Shown piece after piece: positions 24,284 through 31,733 of a stretch of DNA of 64,000 nt (its first letter is position 1; each line of letters starts with the position of its first letter). The notes beneath the pieces are model-generated. The model was not told the origin of the DNA. It ran no database searches and saw nothing but the letters and a program-made list of their open reading frames with translations. This stretch comes from Anaerolineales bacterium. Its GTDB lineage: Bacteria; Chloroflexota; Anaerolineae; Anaerolineales; Villigracilaceae. Where the stretch lies: contig JAEURJ010000014.1 in assembly GCA_016789305.1 (NCBI GenBank), positions 372,001 to 436,000 on the forward strand, given 5' to 3'. The translations under genes and the position numbers were made by a program.

Positions 24284-25850
24284 AACGAGCGGACAACGTA
24301 ACAACGAACTCACTCCCCCTACCTACACCTTCGCTGGCAACCTGCACATCTCCGCCATGTCTCTGTATGATCGCTTTAACAATCGCGAGGCCAAGTCCGT
24401 TACCGCTCAATTCAGAGACGTTCCTTCCGCGATGAAACCGCCTGAACATATTGGGCAGGTCTTCCGTGGGAATACCAATCCCCGTATCTGAAATTTTTAT
24501 TTTTATTTTTCCCTCCACCCAGGCTGCGGATATTGAAATTACATCATTGGGCTGTGTAAATTTGATCGCATTCTCGAATAAATTGACGAATACCTGGCGC
24601 AATTGCATGGCATCGCCAAAGGTTTCCAATTCTCCTTCGACCATTTCCATGCGAAAAATCCGATTGGATTGTTCGGCACGGGAAGCAAATTGCTCCGCGA
24701 CTTCATGGATGATTTTTGAGATATCAACCTGCTCAAACCGTGACTTGACTTCGGCCGATTCGATCCGCGAGAGATCCAGCAAACTGCTGACGAGCGTTTC
24801 CAGGCGCTGACTCTGCTCCTGAGCGCGGGACAGGTACAGAGTCCGATTCGAAGCGTTCTTCTCTTCACGCGCCAGCTCCAAATTGGTCTGCAAGGCGGTC
24901 AATGGCGTATGCAATTCGTGGGCAGCGTCTGCGGCAAAGGAACGCAATGTGCCAACTACCTCTTCCACGCGGGAAGCCATTTCATTAAATGAAAGCCCCA
25001 ACATTCCCATTTCATCATTGCCGCGTACATTTGCACGGGCAGTAAGATCTCCCGCAGCCATTCGCGAAGTAATCTGCGTCAACGCCACCACGGGAGATGT
25101 AATGCGATTGCTAAAAAACCAGCCCGCGAATGCTGCCAGCAACACAGCGATCACGCCAGCCACAACCAGGCCATTCATTACATTGTGCAGGATCTCATCA
25201 CCATACGCCGGGCCATCGGAAAGAATGAGCGCACCCAGCACAACACCTCGTTCATTGATGATTCGCTGGGCAACGGCCTGAGAAGATCGCCTCACGAGCA
25301 CACCTGCGTCGCCGGCGCGAAACAATCCATACATGGAATCATCGGCAGGCATGGCAACGGTCACACCGGCGGCTTCACGGCCAAAGACCACAAAATCCTT
25401 CACCTGCTCCCCTTCGCCCACAGGAACAGATTGCTTCTGAACGATGTGAATACTAAATGACCCGGGGGGAACCATGGGCACTGTCTCTGAAAATGGTACA
25501 GAGACACGCGATGGCGTGCCACTGGTGTAAAGGATCAACTGCTGATTGTTGGGTACACCTGAATCTGCGATCACCCTGCCGGAAGCATCCTCGATACGTA
25601 CGCGTGCCTGAAGAAAAAAGGACCAGCTTGTGGCTTGATCCTGAATTAAGGGAACCGGAACATTCTTCTCCATCAATTCCGAGGCGACAATTCCAACCCG
25701 CATGGCGCTCTCCTGTAAATAGCGTGCCTCCTGATTGTCGTAATATTCACGCAGGACGGTATAAAGCACAAGCCCAAGAGAGACTGTGGCAAGCAGTGCA
25801 ATGGCCGCATAACTGAATGCCAGCCGCAAACGGATCGAATTGAATTTCAT
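24279..25850 (-). CDS. Sensor histidine kinase with HAMP domain
   Basis: 523 residues. A first membrane helix (about 12-35) and a second near 215-235 enclose an extracytoplasmic sensing region. HAMP follows (ITSPVVALTQITSRMAAGDL), then HisKA with AAHELHTPLTALQ as phospho-acceptor site, and HATPase_c with NAIKF (N box), DTGIGIP (G1) and GNGLGLAIVKA (G2). Start at 25850 (MKFNSIRL) suits the first helix. It is the last gene of the MacAB-like locus, 14 bases after the two paralogous membrane proteins, and probably signals to the OmpR regulator at 30582. Confidence 0.85.
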   Translation of the reverse strand: MKFNSIRLRLAFSYAAIALLATVSLGLVLYTVLREYYDNQEARYLQESAMRVGIVASELMEKNVPVPLIQDQATSWSFFLQARVRIEDASGRVIADSGVPNNQQLILYTSGTPSRVSVPFSETVPMVPPGSFSIHIVQKQSVPVGEGEQVKDFVVFGREAAGVTVAMPADDSMYGLFRAGDAGVLVRRSSQAVAQRIINERGVVLGALILSDGPAYGDEILHNVMNGLVVAGVIAVLLAAFAGWFFSNRITSPVVALTQITSRMAAGDLTARANVRGNDEMGMLGLSFNEMASRVEEVVGTLRSFAADAAHELHTPLTALQTNLELAREEKNASNRTLYLSRAQEQSQRLETLVSSLLDLSRIESAEVKSRFEQVDISKIIHEVAEQFASRAEQSNRIFRMEMVEGELETFGDAMQLRQVFVNLFENAIKFTQPNDVISISAAWVEGKIKIKISDTGIGIPTEDLPNMFRRFHRGRNVSELSGNGLGLAIVKAIIQRHGGDVQVASEGVGRGSEFVVTLSARL

Positions 25851-25864
25851 CACCAGGACGCTCC

Positions 25865-26401
25865 TTATTGAAAGGGCGAAAGGAACAGGACCACATCTGC
25901 AACGATGCGATCTCCATTCTTTCTGCCCCAAACCGTGATCACACTTTCAGGGGAGATCACATCAATTGTACTCAGTTCCAAGACCTGCTGAACATCCTTG
26001 TCCGCGTTTTCCATATTCATGGGCGTTACATCCTGATAGATCATGGTCTCATTGGATATGACAACCTCCACCTTGTCACCCACATAGTCCGCTTCCATCT
26101 TCGGCTCGCCTGCCTGATTCGAGCCCGGCGCCATGATGCGAATGCTGTCTGCCGGCGAGACAATAATCATATTATCGTCTCGCTCCACAAGGACACCCAT
26201 GGTTTGCGGCTCTGTTTCCGGCAGCTCTTCAGACTGGATCAAGTTGCCGCCGAGCCCATTATCCCCATTGGAACTACGCCCCCCTGCGTTCATATACCTG
26301 ACAGCCACAAATGCCACTAGAGCCAAAACAACGATCACCCCACTCGCAATCAAATATGGGGAAACCGGTTTACGTGGAGATGGGGATTCTCCTATTTCCA
26401 T
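25865..26401 (-). CDS. Membrane-anchored protein of unknown function, paralogue of the next gene
   Basis: 178 residues. A basic, proline-rich N-terminus precedes one membrane helix (about 16-36), so most of the protein is outside the cytoplasm. The exported part has EELPETEPQTMGVLVERDDN, GDKVEVVISNETMIYQDVT and SVITVWGRKNGDRIVADVV. Alternating beta strands suggest a small barrel like DUF5666, which is only a guess. It starts directly at the stop of its paralogue and shares all three blocks with it. Association with an efflux operon suggests ligand sensing or adaptor function. Confidence 0.6.
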   Translation of the reverse strand: MEIGESPSPRKPVSPYLIASGVIVVLALVAFVAVRYMNAGGRSSNGDNGLGGNLIQSEELPETEPQTMGVLVERDDNMIIVSPADSIRIMAPGSNQAGEPKMEADYVGDKVEVVISNETMIYQDVTPMNMENADKDVQQVLELSTIDVISPESVITVWGRKNGDRIVADVVLFLSPFQ

Positions 26402-27040
26402 TTAAGGTGCCGCCTTGCGAAATACGAATGGAGAGTGAACTACGATGATATCCGCGATGATGCGGTCGCCGGCCTTGCGGCCCCACACCGTGATGGAGCT
26501 TTGCGGCGTGATATCGTCAATGGTGCTCGGTTCGACGACCTGCTGCACCGTTGCCCCAGGGTTTTCGGGGTCAAGTTCGGTCGCATCACGATAGATCACT
26601 GTATCATTTGAAATAACGACTTCAACTTTATCACCGCTGTAATCTGCATCGATGGCTGGCTCAGCATCGCCCCCACCAGCAGAGACCATCACGGTCACAT
26701 CGCCGGTGCCGATAAAAATGCTGTTGTCCTTTCTTTCAACAAACAGCCCTCTGGCTTCAGGCTCGGTCTTGGGCAACTCTTCTGCCGGGGTAATATCCAA
26801 TTCAAAAGTTTGTCCACCGGCACCGCCCGGCCCGCCGGAGATGGATAGCTGCGGTCCACTCTCTCCGAATCGCATGGGACCGCCGCCAAATGCATCCTGT
26901 TGTGTGAAGTAACGCATGGCGATAAATGCCGTAACGCCCAAAAGAACGATCAAGCCGGCGGCAATAAAATAAGGCCGGTTTGATTTTTTCGCGCCAGCGG
27001 CGGGTGTTTCTTCGATTGGTTCCTGTGTTTGTGATTCCAT
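26402..27040 (-). CDS. Membrane-anchored protein of unknown function, paralogue
   Basis: 212 residues. Topology is as in its neighbour: cytoplasmic tail, one helix (about 24-44), then an outside domain. A glycine-rich linker (about residues 50-75) follows the helix. Shared with the neighbour are EELPKTEPEARGLFVERKDN, GDKVEVVISNDTVIYRDAT and SSITVWGRKAGDRIIADII, so the pair arose by tandem duplication. Downstream of the ABC permease gene, with a repeat between them. No known function. Confidence 0.6.
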   Translation of the reverse strand: MESQTQEPIEETPAAGAKKSNRPYFIAAGLIVLLGVTAFIAMRYFTQQDAFGGGPMRFGESGPQLSISGGPGGAGGQTFELDITPAEELPKTEPEARGLFVERKDNSIFIGTGDVTVMVSAGGGDAEPAIDADYSGDKVEVVISNDTVIYRDATELDPENPGATVQQVVEPSTIDDITPQSSITVWGRKAGDRIIADIIVVHSPFVFRKAAP

Positions 27041-27074
27041 GTTTTAGATCTCCTGTTTTTATTTTTATAAATTC

Positions 27075-27134
27075 GCAGGGGCGACCCGCCAGGATTAATT
27101 AAGACCTGGATCGACCCTGACGGGTCGCCCTTAC
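27075..27134. repeat. 60-base palindromic repeat of the GTAGGGGCGACCC family
   Basis: GCAGGGGCGACCCG at the left and CGGGTCGCCCTTAC at the right around a variable centre. It separates the ABC permease from the paralogous membrane-protein genes within the apparent operon. Confidence 0.8.
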
Positions 27135-27142
27135 GGGGTTAC

Positions 27143-28435
27143 CTATTCATACCGAAGTGCTTCGATCGGGTCGAGCCGTGCTGCGCGCAGAGCGGGATAA
27201 ATCCCAAATAAAACGCCGACAACGATCGAGACCGCCAATGCCAGCGGAATGCTGGCCGGTTCCAATAACGCCATGCCTTGATTCAATGAGGCCGCCAGCG
27301 GAATGGACAAAATTCCCATCACCACACCCACGAGGCCACCGCCTACGCTGATCAGGATCGCCTCCAATAAAAACTGCAGGATGATGTCCAATGACCTCGC
27401 ACCGACGGCCATGCGCACGCCCACTTCACGGGTCCGCTCGGTGACACTGACAAGCATGACATTCATGATGCCAATACCGCCAACGATCAATGAGACAGTT
27501 GCCATGGCGGCCAGCAAAAGAGAAAATGTATTCGCTGCTTCCTGTTGCGCCCCCAAAATATCCTTGCGCGTCGTCAGGTTGAAATCATCGATGTACTCGC
27601 CTTCTGAATCGGGCTCGATCTTGTGACGCTCACGCAGATATTCCTTGATCTGTGACTTCGCTTCGTCCATGCGGCTTTCATCCGTGACATAGGCGGTAAT
27701 TTGAACGGAGGGCTCCTCTTCATAAAACAAGTCAATGACTGTGCTGATCGGCATGAAGAGGATCGAGTTTGGGTCAGAGCGATATCGTTCAGACTCATCC
27801 ACACTTTCGAGCTCGGTGATCAAACCGATCACCTCACAGCGACTGCGGTTGACGCGGATCATTTGCCCGATGGGACCATCGCCGCCGAACAGGTCAATCG
27901 CAGTTTGCCAACCGATCACGCAGACGGGCGCCTTTTCCAAAACTTCCGCAGGCGTAAAAAAACGTCCATCGGCCAACAGGTCATTCATCGTAAATGCCAC
28001 ACCTTCCGACCAGCCGACGGGCTGCACCTGCCCAGCCGTGGCAAGGTTCTCCGGCGCGTTCGCGGTGACGCCGCTGATTTGAATATCCAGGGTCGCACGT
28101 CCAAAACGCGCCTTGCCGGAGGCACCGATGGACATATCGACGTGATCGACCATGTCTGCACCTTCGGACATCAGCAATCCATCTTCGTAACTGAGGATCT
28201 CGCCGGCCTGCTCGATCTGCCCATCATTGAAGGACATCGCCTCGCTGATCTGGACCTGGTTTGCGCCCAGCGACCGAAAGCGTGCCTCCACCGCGGCACG
28301 AGCGCCATTCCCCAATGCCAGCATCGCGATCACGGATGCCACGCCGATGATGATGCCCAACATGGTGAGGATCGCGCGCAATTTATTGGCGGAAGCACCA
28401 CGCCAGGAGGTACGAAGCAGATCACGCAGCGACAT
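27143..28435 (-). CDS. MacB-type ABC transporter permease
   Basis: 430 residues. An N-terminal helix (LTMLGIIIGVASVIAMLALG) is followed by a large extracytoplasmic MacB_PCD region to about residue 290, then three helices of the FtsX domain near the C-terminus (GGIGIMNVMLVSVTERTREVG is the characteristic loop). This is the MacB/LolC-like mechanotransmission fold, with the ATPase encoded separately. With the adaptor and ATPase genes it forms an efflux machine; the substrate is unknown. Its start overlaps the ATPase gene by 14 bases. Confidence 0.9.
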   Translation of the reverse strand: MSLRDLLRTSWRGASANKLRAILTMLGIIIGVASVIAMLALGNGARAAVEARFRSLGANQVQISEAMSFNDGQIEQAGEILSYEDGLLMSEGADMVDHVDMSIGASGKARFGRATLDIQISGVTANAPENLATAGQVQPVGWSEGVAFTMNDLLADGRFFTPAEVLEKAPVCVIGWQTAIDLFGGDGPIGQMIRVNRSRCEVIGLITELESVDESERYRSDPNSILFMPISTVIDLFYEEEPSVQITAYVTDESRMDEAKSQIKEYLRERHKIEPDSEGEYIDDFNLTTRKDILGAQQEAANTFSLLLAAMATVSLIVGGIGIMNVMLVSVTERTREVGVRMAVGARSLDIILQFLLEAILISVGGGLVGVVMGILSIPLAASLNQGMALLEPASIPLALAVSIVVGVLFGIYPALRAARLDPIEALRYE

Positions 28436-29120
28436 GGGCCGACTCCCCTTCCGTCAGAATGCCATCGCGCATGACGCAGATGCGGCTCGCATGCCGGGCA
28501 ATGGATGGATCATGCGTCACCATCACGATGGTTTTGCCTTCGGCATGTAATTCATTTAATAAATTCATGATCTCATTACCCGTGGTGCTGTCGAGATTGC
28601 CGGTGGGTTCATCGGCGAGGATCACGGCTGGGCTGGTGACCAATGCACGGGCGATGGCGACGCGTTGCCGCTCGCCGCCGGATAACTCCATCGGCTGGTG
28701 ACCGGCTCGACGGTCCAGCCCGACGCGGGAAAGTGAATTCATCGCGCGTTTGTATTGTTCCTCCGGGCCAAACTCCCCCTTGCGATACGCGAGCGGCAGC
28801 GCGACATTCTCCCAGGCAGAGAAACGCGGCAGGAGATTGAAGTTTTGAAAGACAAATCCGATTCGACGTCCGCGAATGGCAGCCAATTCATCACGAGTCA
28901 AAGAAGAGACTTCGACATCCTCCAAATAATATTTTCCAGAGGTGGCACGATCCAACAAGCCGATCAGACTCAATAATGTGGATTTGCCGCTGCCGGATGC
29001 GCCCATCAAGGCAATGAAGTCCCCTTGATGAACCGTGATGTCCACGCCGCGCAATGCCTTCAACGTGGCATTTCCCATTTGATATTCACGGATCAAACCC
29101 ACGGTTTGAATGACACTCAT
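28422..29120 (-). CDS. ABC transporter ATP-binding protein (MacB/LolD-like)
   Basis: 232 residues. Walker A GASGSGKST, signature LSGGERQRVAIARAL, Walker B VILADEPTGNLD and a switch His in TIVMVTHDPSIA are present. ENVALPLAYR follows the Q-loop, as in the LolD/FtsE/MacB class. The gene overlaps the adaptor gene at its 5' end (ATGA) and the permease gene at its 3' end, so the three products are made together. Confidence 0.9.
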   Translation of the reverse strand: MSVIQTVGLIREYQMGNATLKALRGVDITVHQGDFIALMGASGSGKSTLLSLIGLLDRATSGKYYLEDVEVSSLTRDELAAIRGRRIGFVFQNFNLLPRFSAWENVALPLAYRKGEFGPEEQYKRAMNSLSRVGLDRRAGHQPMELSGGERQRVAIARALVTSPAVILADEPTGNLDSTTGNEIMNLLNELHAEGKTIVMVTHDPSIARHASRICVMRDGILTEGESAHVAA

Positions 29121-30301
29121 TGAATGACCACCTGATCGCCCACCTGCAACCCGGAAATGATCTCCACATCCGAATCGCCACGCAAGCCCACCGTTACTTC
29201 ACGAGACTCTTCTGCTGTGCCGTTCCAGATCTTGAGAGTCACGTTGTCCACACCGGAGGCACGCACAATGGAGCGCGGCAGACAAATGACATTTTCACGT
29301 TTGGTGATCGTGATGGATGCATCCGCGGTCATGCCGTCCGCAAGGCCATCGGGAACGTTATCCAATGTGATGTAAATGTGATAGCGCGGACTGTCGCCTT
29401 CGATGCGAATAGGAATGATGCGATCCAGCCTGCCTGTGATGGTCATGTCAGAGCGCGCATCGAAGAACAAATCCACTTCCTGCCCCACAGACACCACCGG
29501 GAAATCCTCTTCCGTAATATTCGCTTCCACTTCCAATGCCTTGGGATTACCTATCTTGAACAAGGTTTTTTCCGCGTTGATCGTCACGCCCAATTCGGCA
29601 TTCGCCTCCAAAATCACTCCGTCAAAAGGAGCAATGATCGCCAGACTATCCAGCACTGCCTTTGCCGCGTTATATTTTGCCTTCGCGACCGCCAATGTAG
29701 AATCGGAGTTGGCGATATCGTCATCACTCGGATGCCCCAGATACCAATTTAAATTGGTATTCATTGTGCTTAATTCTGTTTGTGCATTCGATAATTCCAT
29801 CAGCGCGGAAGCCTTAGCCTCTGAGCCGACGGCATTATTGTACTTATCCGATAACAGACCGATCTTTTGTTTTTGGTATTTGATCTTTTGTTTGTATTCC
29901 TTGATAAAGGCTTCCGTGGCGCGCGGATAATCCATCGCCACACGATTCCTTTCGGCTGTGCTCAATTCCTCCTGAGCCTCGACAAATGCGAGCTGCGCCT
30001 GCGATTTGGCAACATCATCCAACTCTGCAAGGGTTTGGCCCTTGAGCACCGCATCGCCCACCCGCACCCCAACACTGGAAAGTTTCCCCGTTGTCGGCAT
30101 GTTTACGTTGGCGAGGTCCACATTCACCAGGCTGCCCGGCGCAGTGACGGTTTGCTCCACGTCACAAATCTCCGCCGTAACGGTTTGGGGTGCTTCCACC
30201 GCTGCTTGCGGTTCCTGCGTGGTTTGAAATCCGAAATATCCCGCGGCGGAAACAATTAACAGACCTACAACTATAAAAATGATCAGGGCACGTTTATCCA
30301 C
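29117..30301 (-). CDS. Efflux periplasmic adaptor subunit (MacA/HlyD family)
   Basis: 394 residues. One N-terminal membrane helix (about 6-26), then a lipoyl-like half (MPTTGKLSSVGVRVGDAVLKGQTLAELDD), a coiled-coil hairpin of about 110 residues (AQEELSTAERN through ALMELSNAQTEL), the second lipoyl half (FDGVILEANAELGVTI) and beta-barrel and membrane-proximal domains. In a monoderm-like envelope it would connect the permease to the cell surface. It is the first gene of the transporter part; 280 bases with a hairpin separate it from the OmpR regulator. Confidence 0.85.
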   Translation of the reverse strand: MDKRALIIFIVVGLLIVSAAGYFGFQTTQEPQAAVEAPQTVTAEICDVEQTVTAPGSLVNVDLANVNMPTTGKLSSVGVRVGDAVLKGQTLAELDDVAKSQAQLAFVEAQEELSTAERNRVAMDYPRATEAFIKEYKQKIKYQKQKIGLLSDKYNNAVGSEAKASALMELSNAQTELSTMNTNLNWYLGHPSDDDIANSDSTLAVAKAKYNAAKAVLDSLAIIAPFDGVILEANAELGVTINAEKTLFKIGNPKALEVEANITEEDFPVVSVGQEVDLFFDARSDMTITGRLDRIIPIRIEGDSPRYHIYITLDNVPDGLADGMTADASITITKRENVICLPRSIVRASGVDNVTLKIWNGTAEESREVTVGLRGDSDVEIISGLQVGDQVVIQ

Positions 30302-30581
30302 AAAGAAGCTCCAAATGTGTCACTCTGAGAGAGCATGCTTTTCGCGAACGAAGAGTCTCGCACAAGGCAGTAGAGATGCTTCACTACGTTCAGCATGACA
30401 CAATAAAATACAGACAAGGGTTTGCCTTGTCTGTAAGTGTATTTCCTGGAGGTTTCAACCAGATTGTGATGTGATTAAGATTTCGTAACCTACTCCATTC
30501 TTCGGACTAGAGCTCAAGCAGCCGTACTCGGCAGCGCATTGTATTAGCAACCCTTGCGCCGTGGACGGCCCAAGAAGCAAA
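30302..30581. other. 280-base intergenic region with a hairpin
   Basis: No gene is seen here. ACAGACAAGG/CCTTGTCTGT at 30410-30434 forms a perfect 10-base stem with a 5-base loop; it could terminate or process the regulator transcript before the transporter genes. The rest shows no tRNA or recognised RNA structure. Confidence 0.6.
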
Positions 30582-31277
30582 CTATGCAATCAAACGATAG
30601 CCAATACCTGGCACGGTCAGGATGATCGCAGGCTCTTCCGGCTTCAACTCGATCTTTTCACGCAAACGGCGAATATGCACATTGACCGATTTTTCGCTTT
30701 CCAGATCCGGCGCGTATCCCCAAACTGCCTCCACGATCTGCGCACGTGACAACGCCTGCCCGTGATGACGCGCCAGATAAGTCAACAGTCGAAATTCAAT
30801 GGGCGTGAGATTAATGATCTGATCTCCGCGTCTTACCTGACCTGTCGCCTGTTCCAGCGTCAGATCATGGACCAGCACCGAATCAGAATCCGCTGATGCG
30901 TAATCCCCATAGGCTCTGCGCAATTGCGCGCGTGCCCGCGAGATCAACTCGCGCAAACTAAACGGCTTGGTGACATAATCATCCGCACCCATTTCGAGAC
31001 CGAGAATCTTGTCCATCTCATCGTGTTGGGCCGTGAGCATGATGATCGGTTGTTTAATTCCCTGTTGACGCATTTGCCTGCAAAAATCAAAGCCTGAGCC
31101 GTCCGGCAAACGGATATCCAGAACGATCAAATGTGGGGAATTTTTCTTTGCAAACTCAAGCCCGCCATTGCCGGTATTGCACAAATTCGGCTCAAAGCCA
31201 TGCGAGCGGAATCCGTCCACCAAACTTTGTCCGATGGCAGGATCGTCTTCGATCAAAAGAATTCGCTGCAAGGTCAT
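30582..31277 (-). CDS. OmpR/PhoB family response regulator
   Basis: 231 residues. The receiver has the IEDDPAIG acidic pocket, Asp in IVLDIRLPDGSG and Lys in DDYVTKPFSLREL. The C-terminal winged helix shows LTPIEFRLLTYLARHHGQALSRAQIVEAVWG and the wing VNVHIRRLREKIE. It should bind DNA as a dimer after phosphorylation and probably controls the MacAB-like genes downstream. Two histidine kinases flank the locus (24279 and 31734); which one is its partner is unknown. Confidence 0.9.
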   Translation of the reverse strand: MTLQRILLIEDDPAIGQSLVDGFRSHGFEPNLCNTGNGGLEFAKKNSPHLIVLDIRLPDGSGFDFCRQMRQQGIKQPIIMLTAQHDEMDKILGLEMGADDYVTKPFSLRELISRARAQLRRAYGDYASADSDSVLVHDLTLEQATGQVRRGDQIINLTPIEFRLLTYLARHHGQALSRAQIVEAVWGYAPDLESEKSVNVHIRRLREKIELKPEEPAIILTVPGIGYRLIA

Positions 31278-31298
31278 TAATTAAATCAATCCATTAAT

Positions 31299-31664
31299 TC
31301 AAACAACCAAACGCGAGGCGAATTCGCGCAATTGTGTAATACTAATTGGCTTCAAGAGGACGATGTCAGCTTTATCTTCAAGTTCGTCTGCCTTGCGGGA
31401 ATCTGCCGTGGCAAGGATGACCCGCGTCGATGCAAAACGCGCATCCGTACGGATGAAGTGAAGGACTTCCATTCCCGATGCACCGGGCAGATTGATATCC
31501 AAAATTACCAGAGAAGGTGCAGTTTCCGAAAGCCGTGCAATTGCCTGTGTACCATTCGCGACAGCTTCGGTTTCGAACATTTCACTGATTGTGATCATAA
31601 ATATCTGGCTGAGATGGGGATCGTCCTCAACCACTAGAGCAAGAGGTTTCGTCATGGTTTCCAT
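31299..31664 (-). CDS. Receiver-only response regulator
   Basis: 121 residues. VVEDDPHLSQ holds the acidic pocket and VILDINLPGASG the phospho-acceptor Asp; Thr in ILATADS and Lys in IVLLKPI complete the site. No output domain. Located between the PAS-type kinase and the OmpR regulator on the same strand, it may be a phosphate sink or relay in that pathway. The start could also be the internal Met four codons later (MTKPLALVV). Confidence 0.85.
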   Translation of the reverse strand: METMTKPLALVVEDDPHLSQIFMITISEMFETEAVANGTQAIARLSETAPSLVILDINLPGASGMEVLHFIRTDARFASTRVILATADSRKADELEDKADIVLLKPISITQLREFASRLVV

Positions 31665-31671
31665 TATTGGT

Positions 31672-31694
31672 CCCGCCTGCTTTGAACAGGCGGG
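31672..31694. terminator. Short GC-rich hairpin after the 7TM-PAS kinase gene
   Basis: CCCGCCTG and CAGGCGGG pair around a seven-base loop. It lies between the kinase gene and the receiver-only gene on the minus strand and may attenuate transcription; no T run is obvious. Confidence 0.45.
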
Positions 31695-31733
31695 AAACTT
31701 CCTTCAATTAGAATGATAAATACTTGTGCCGAA

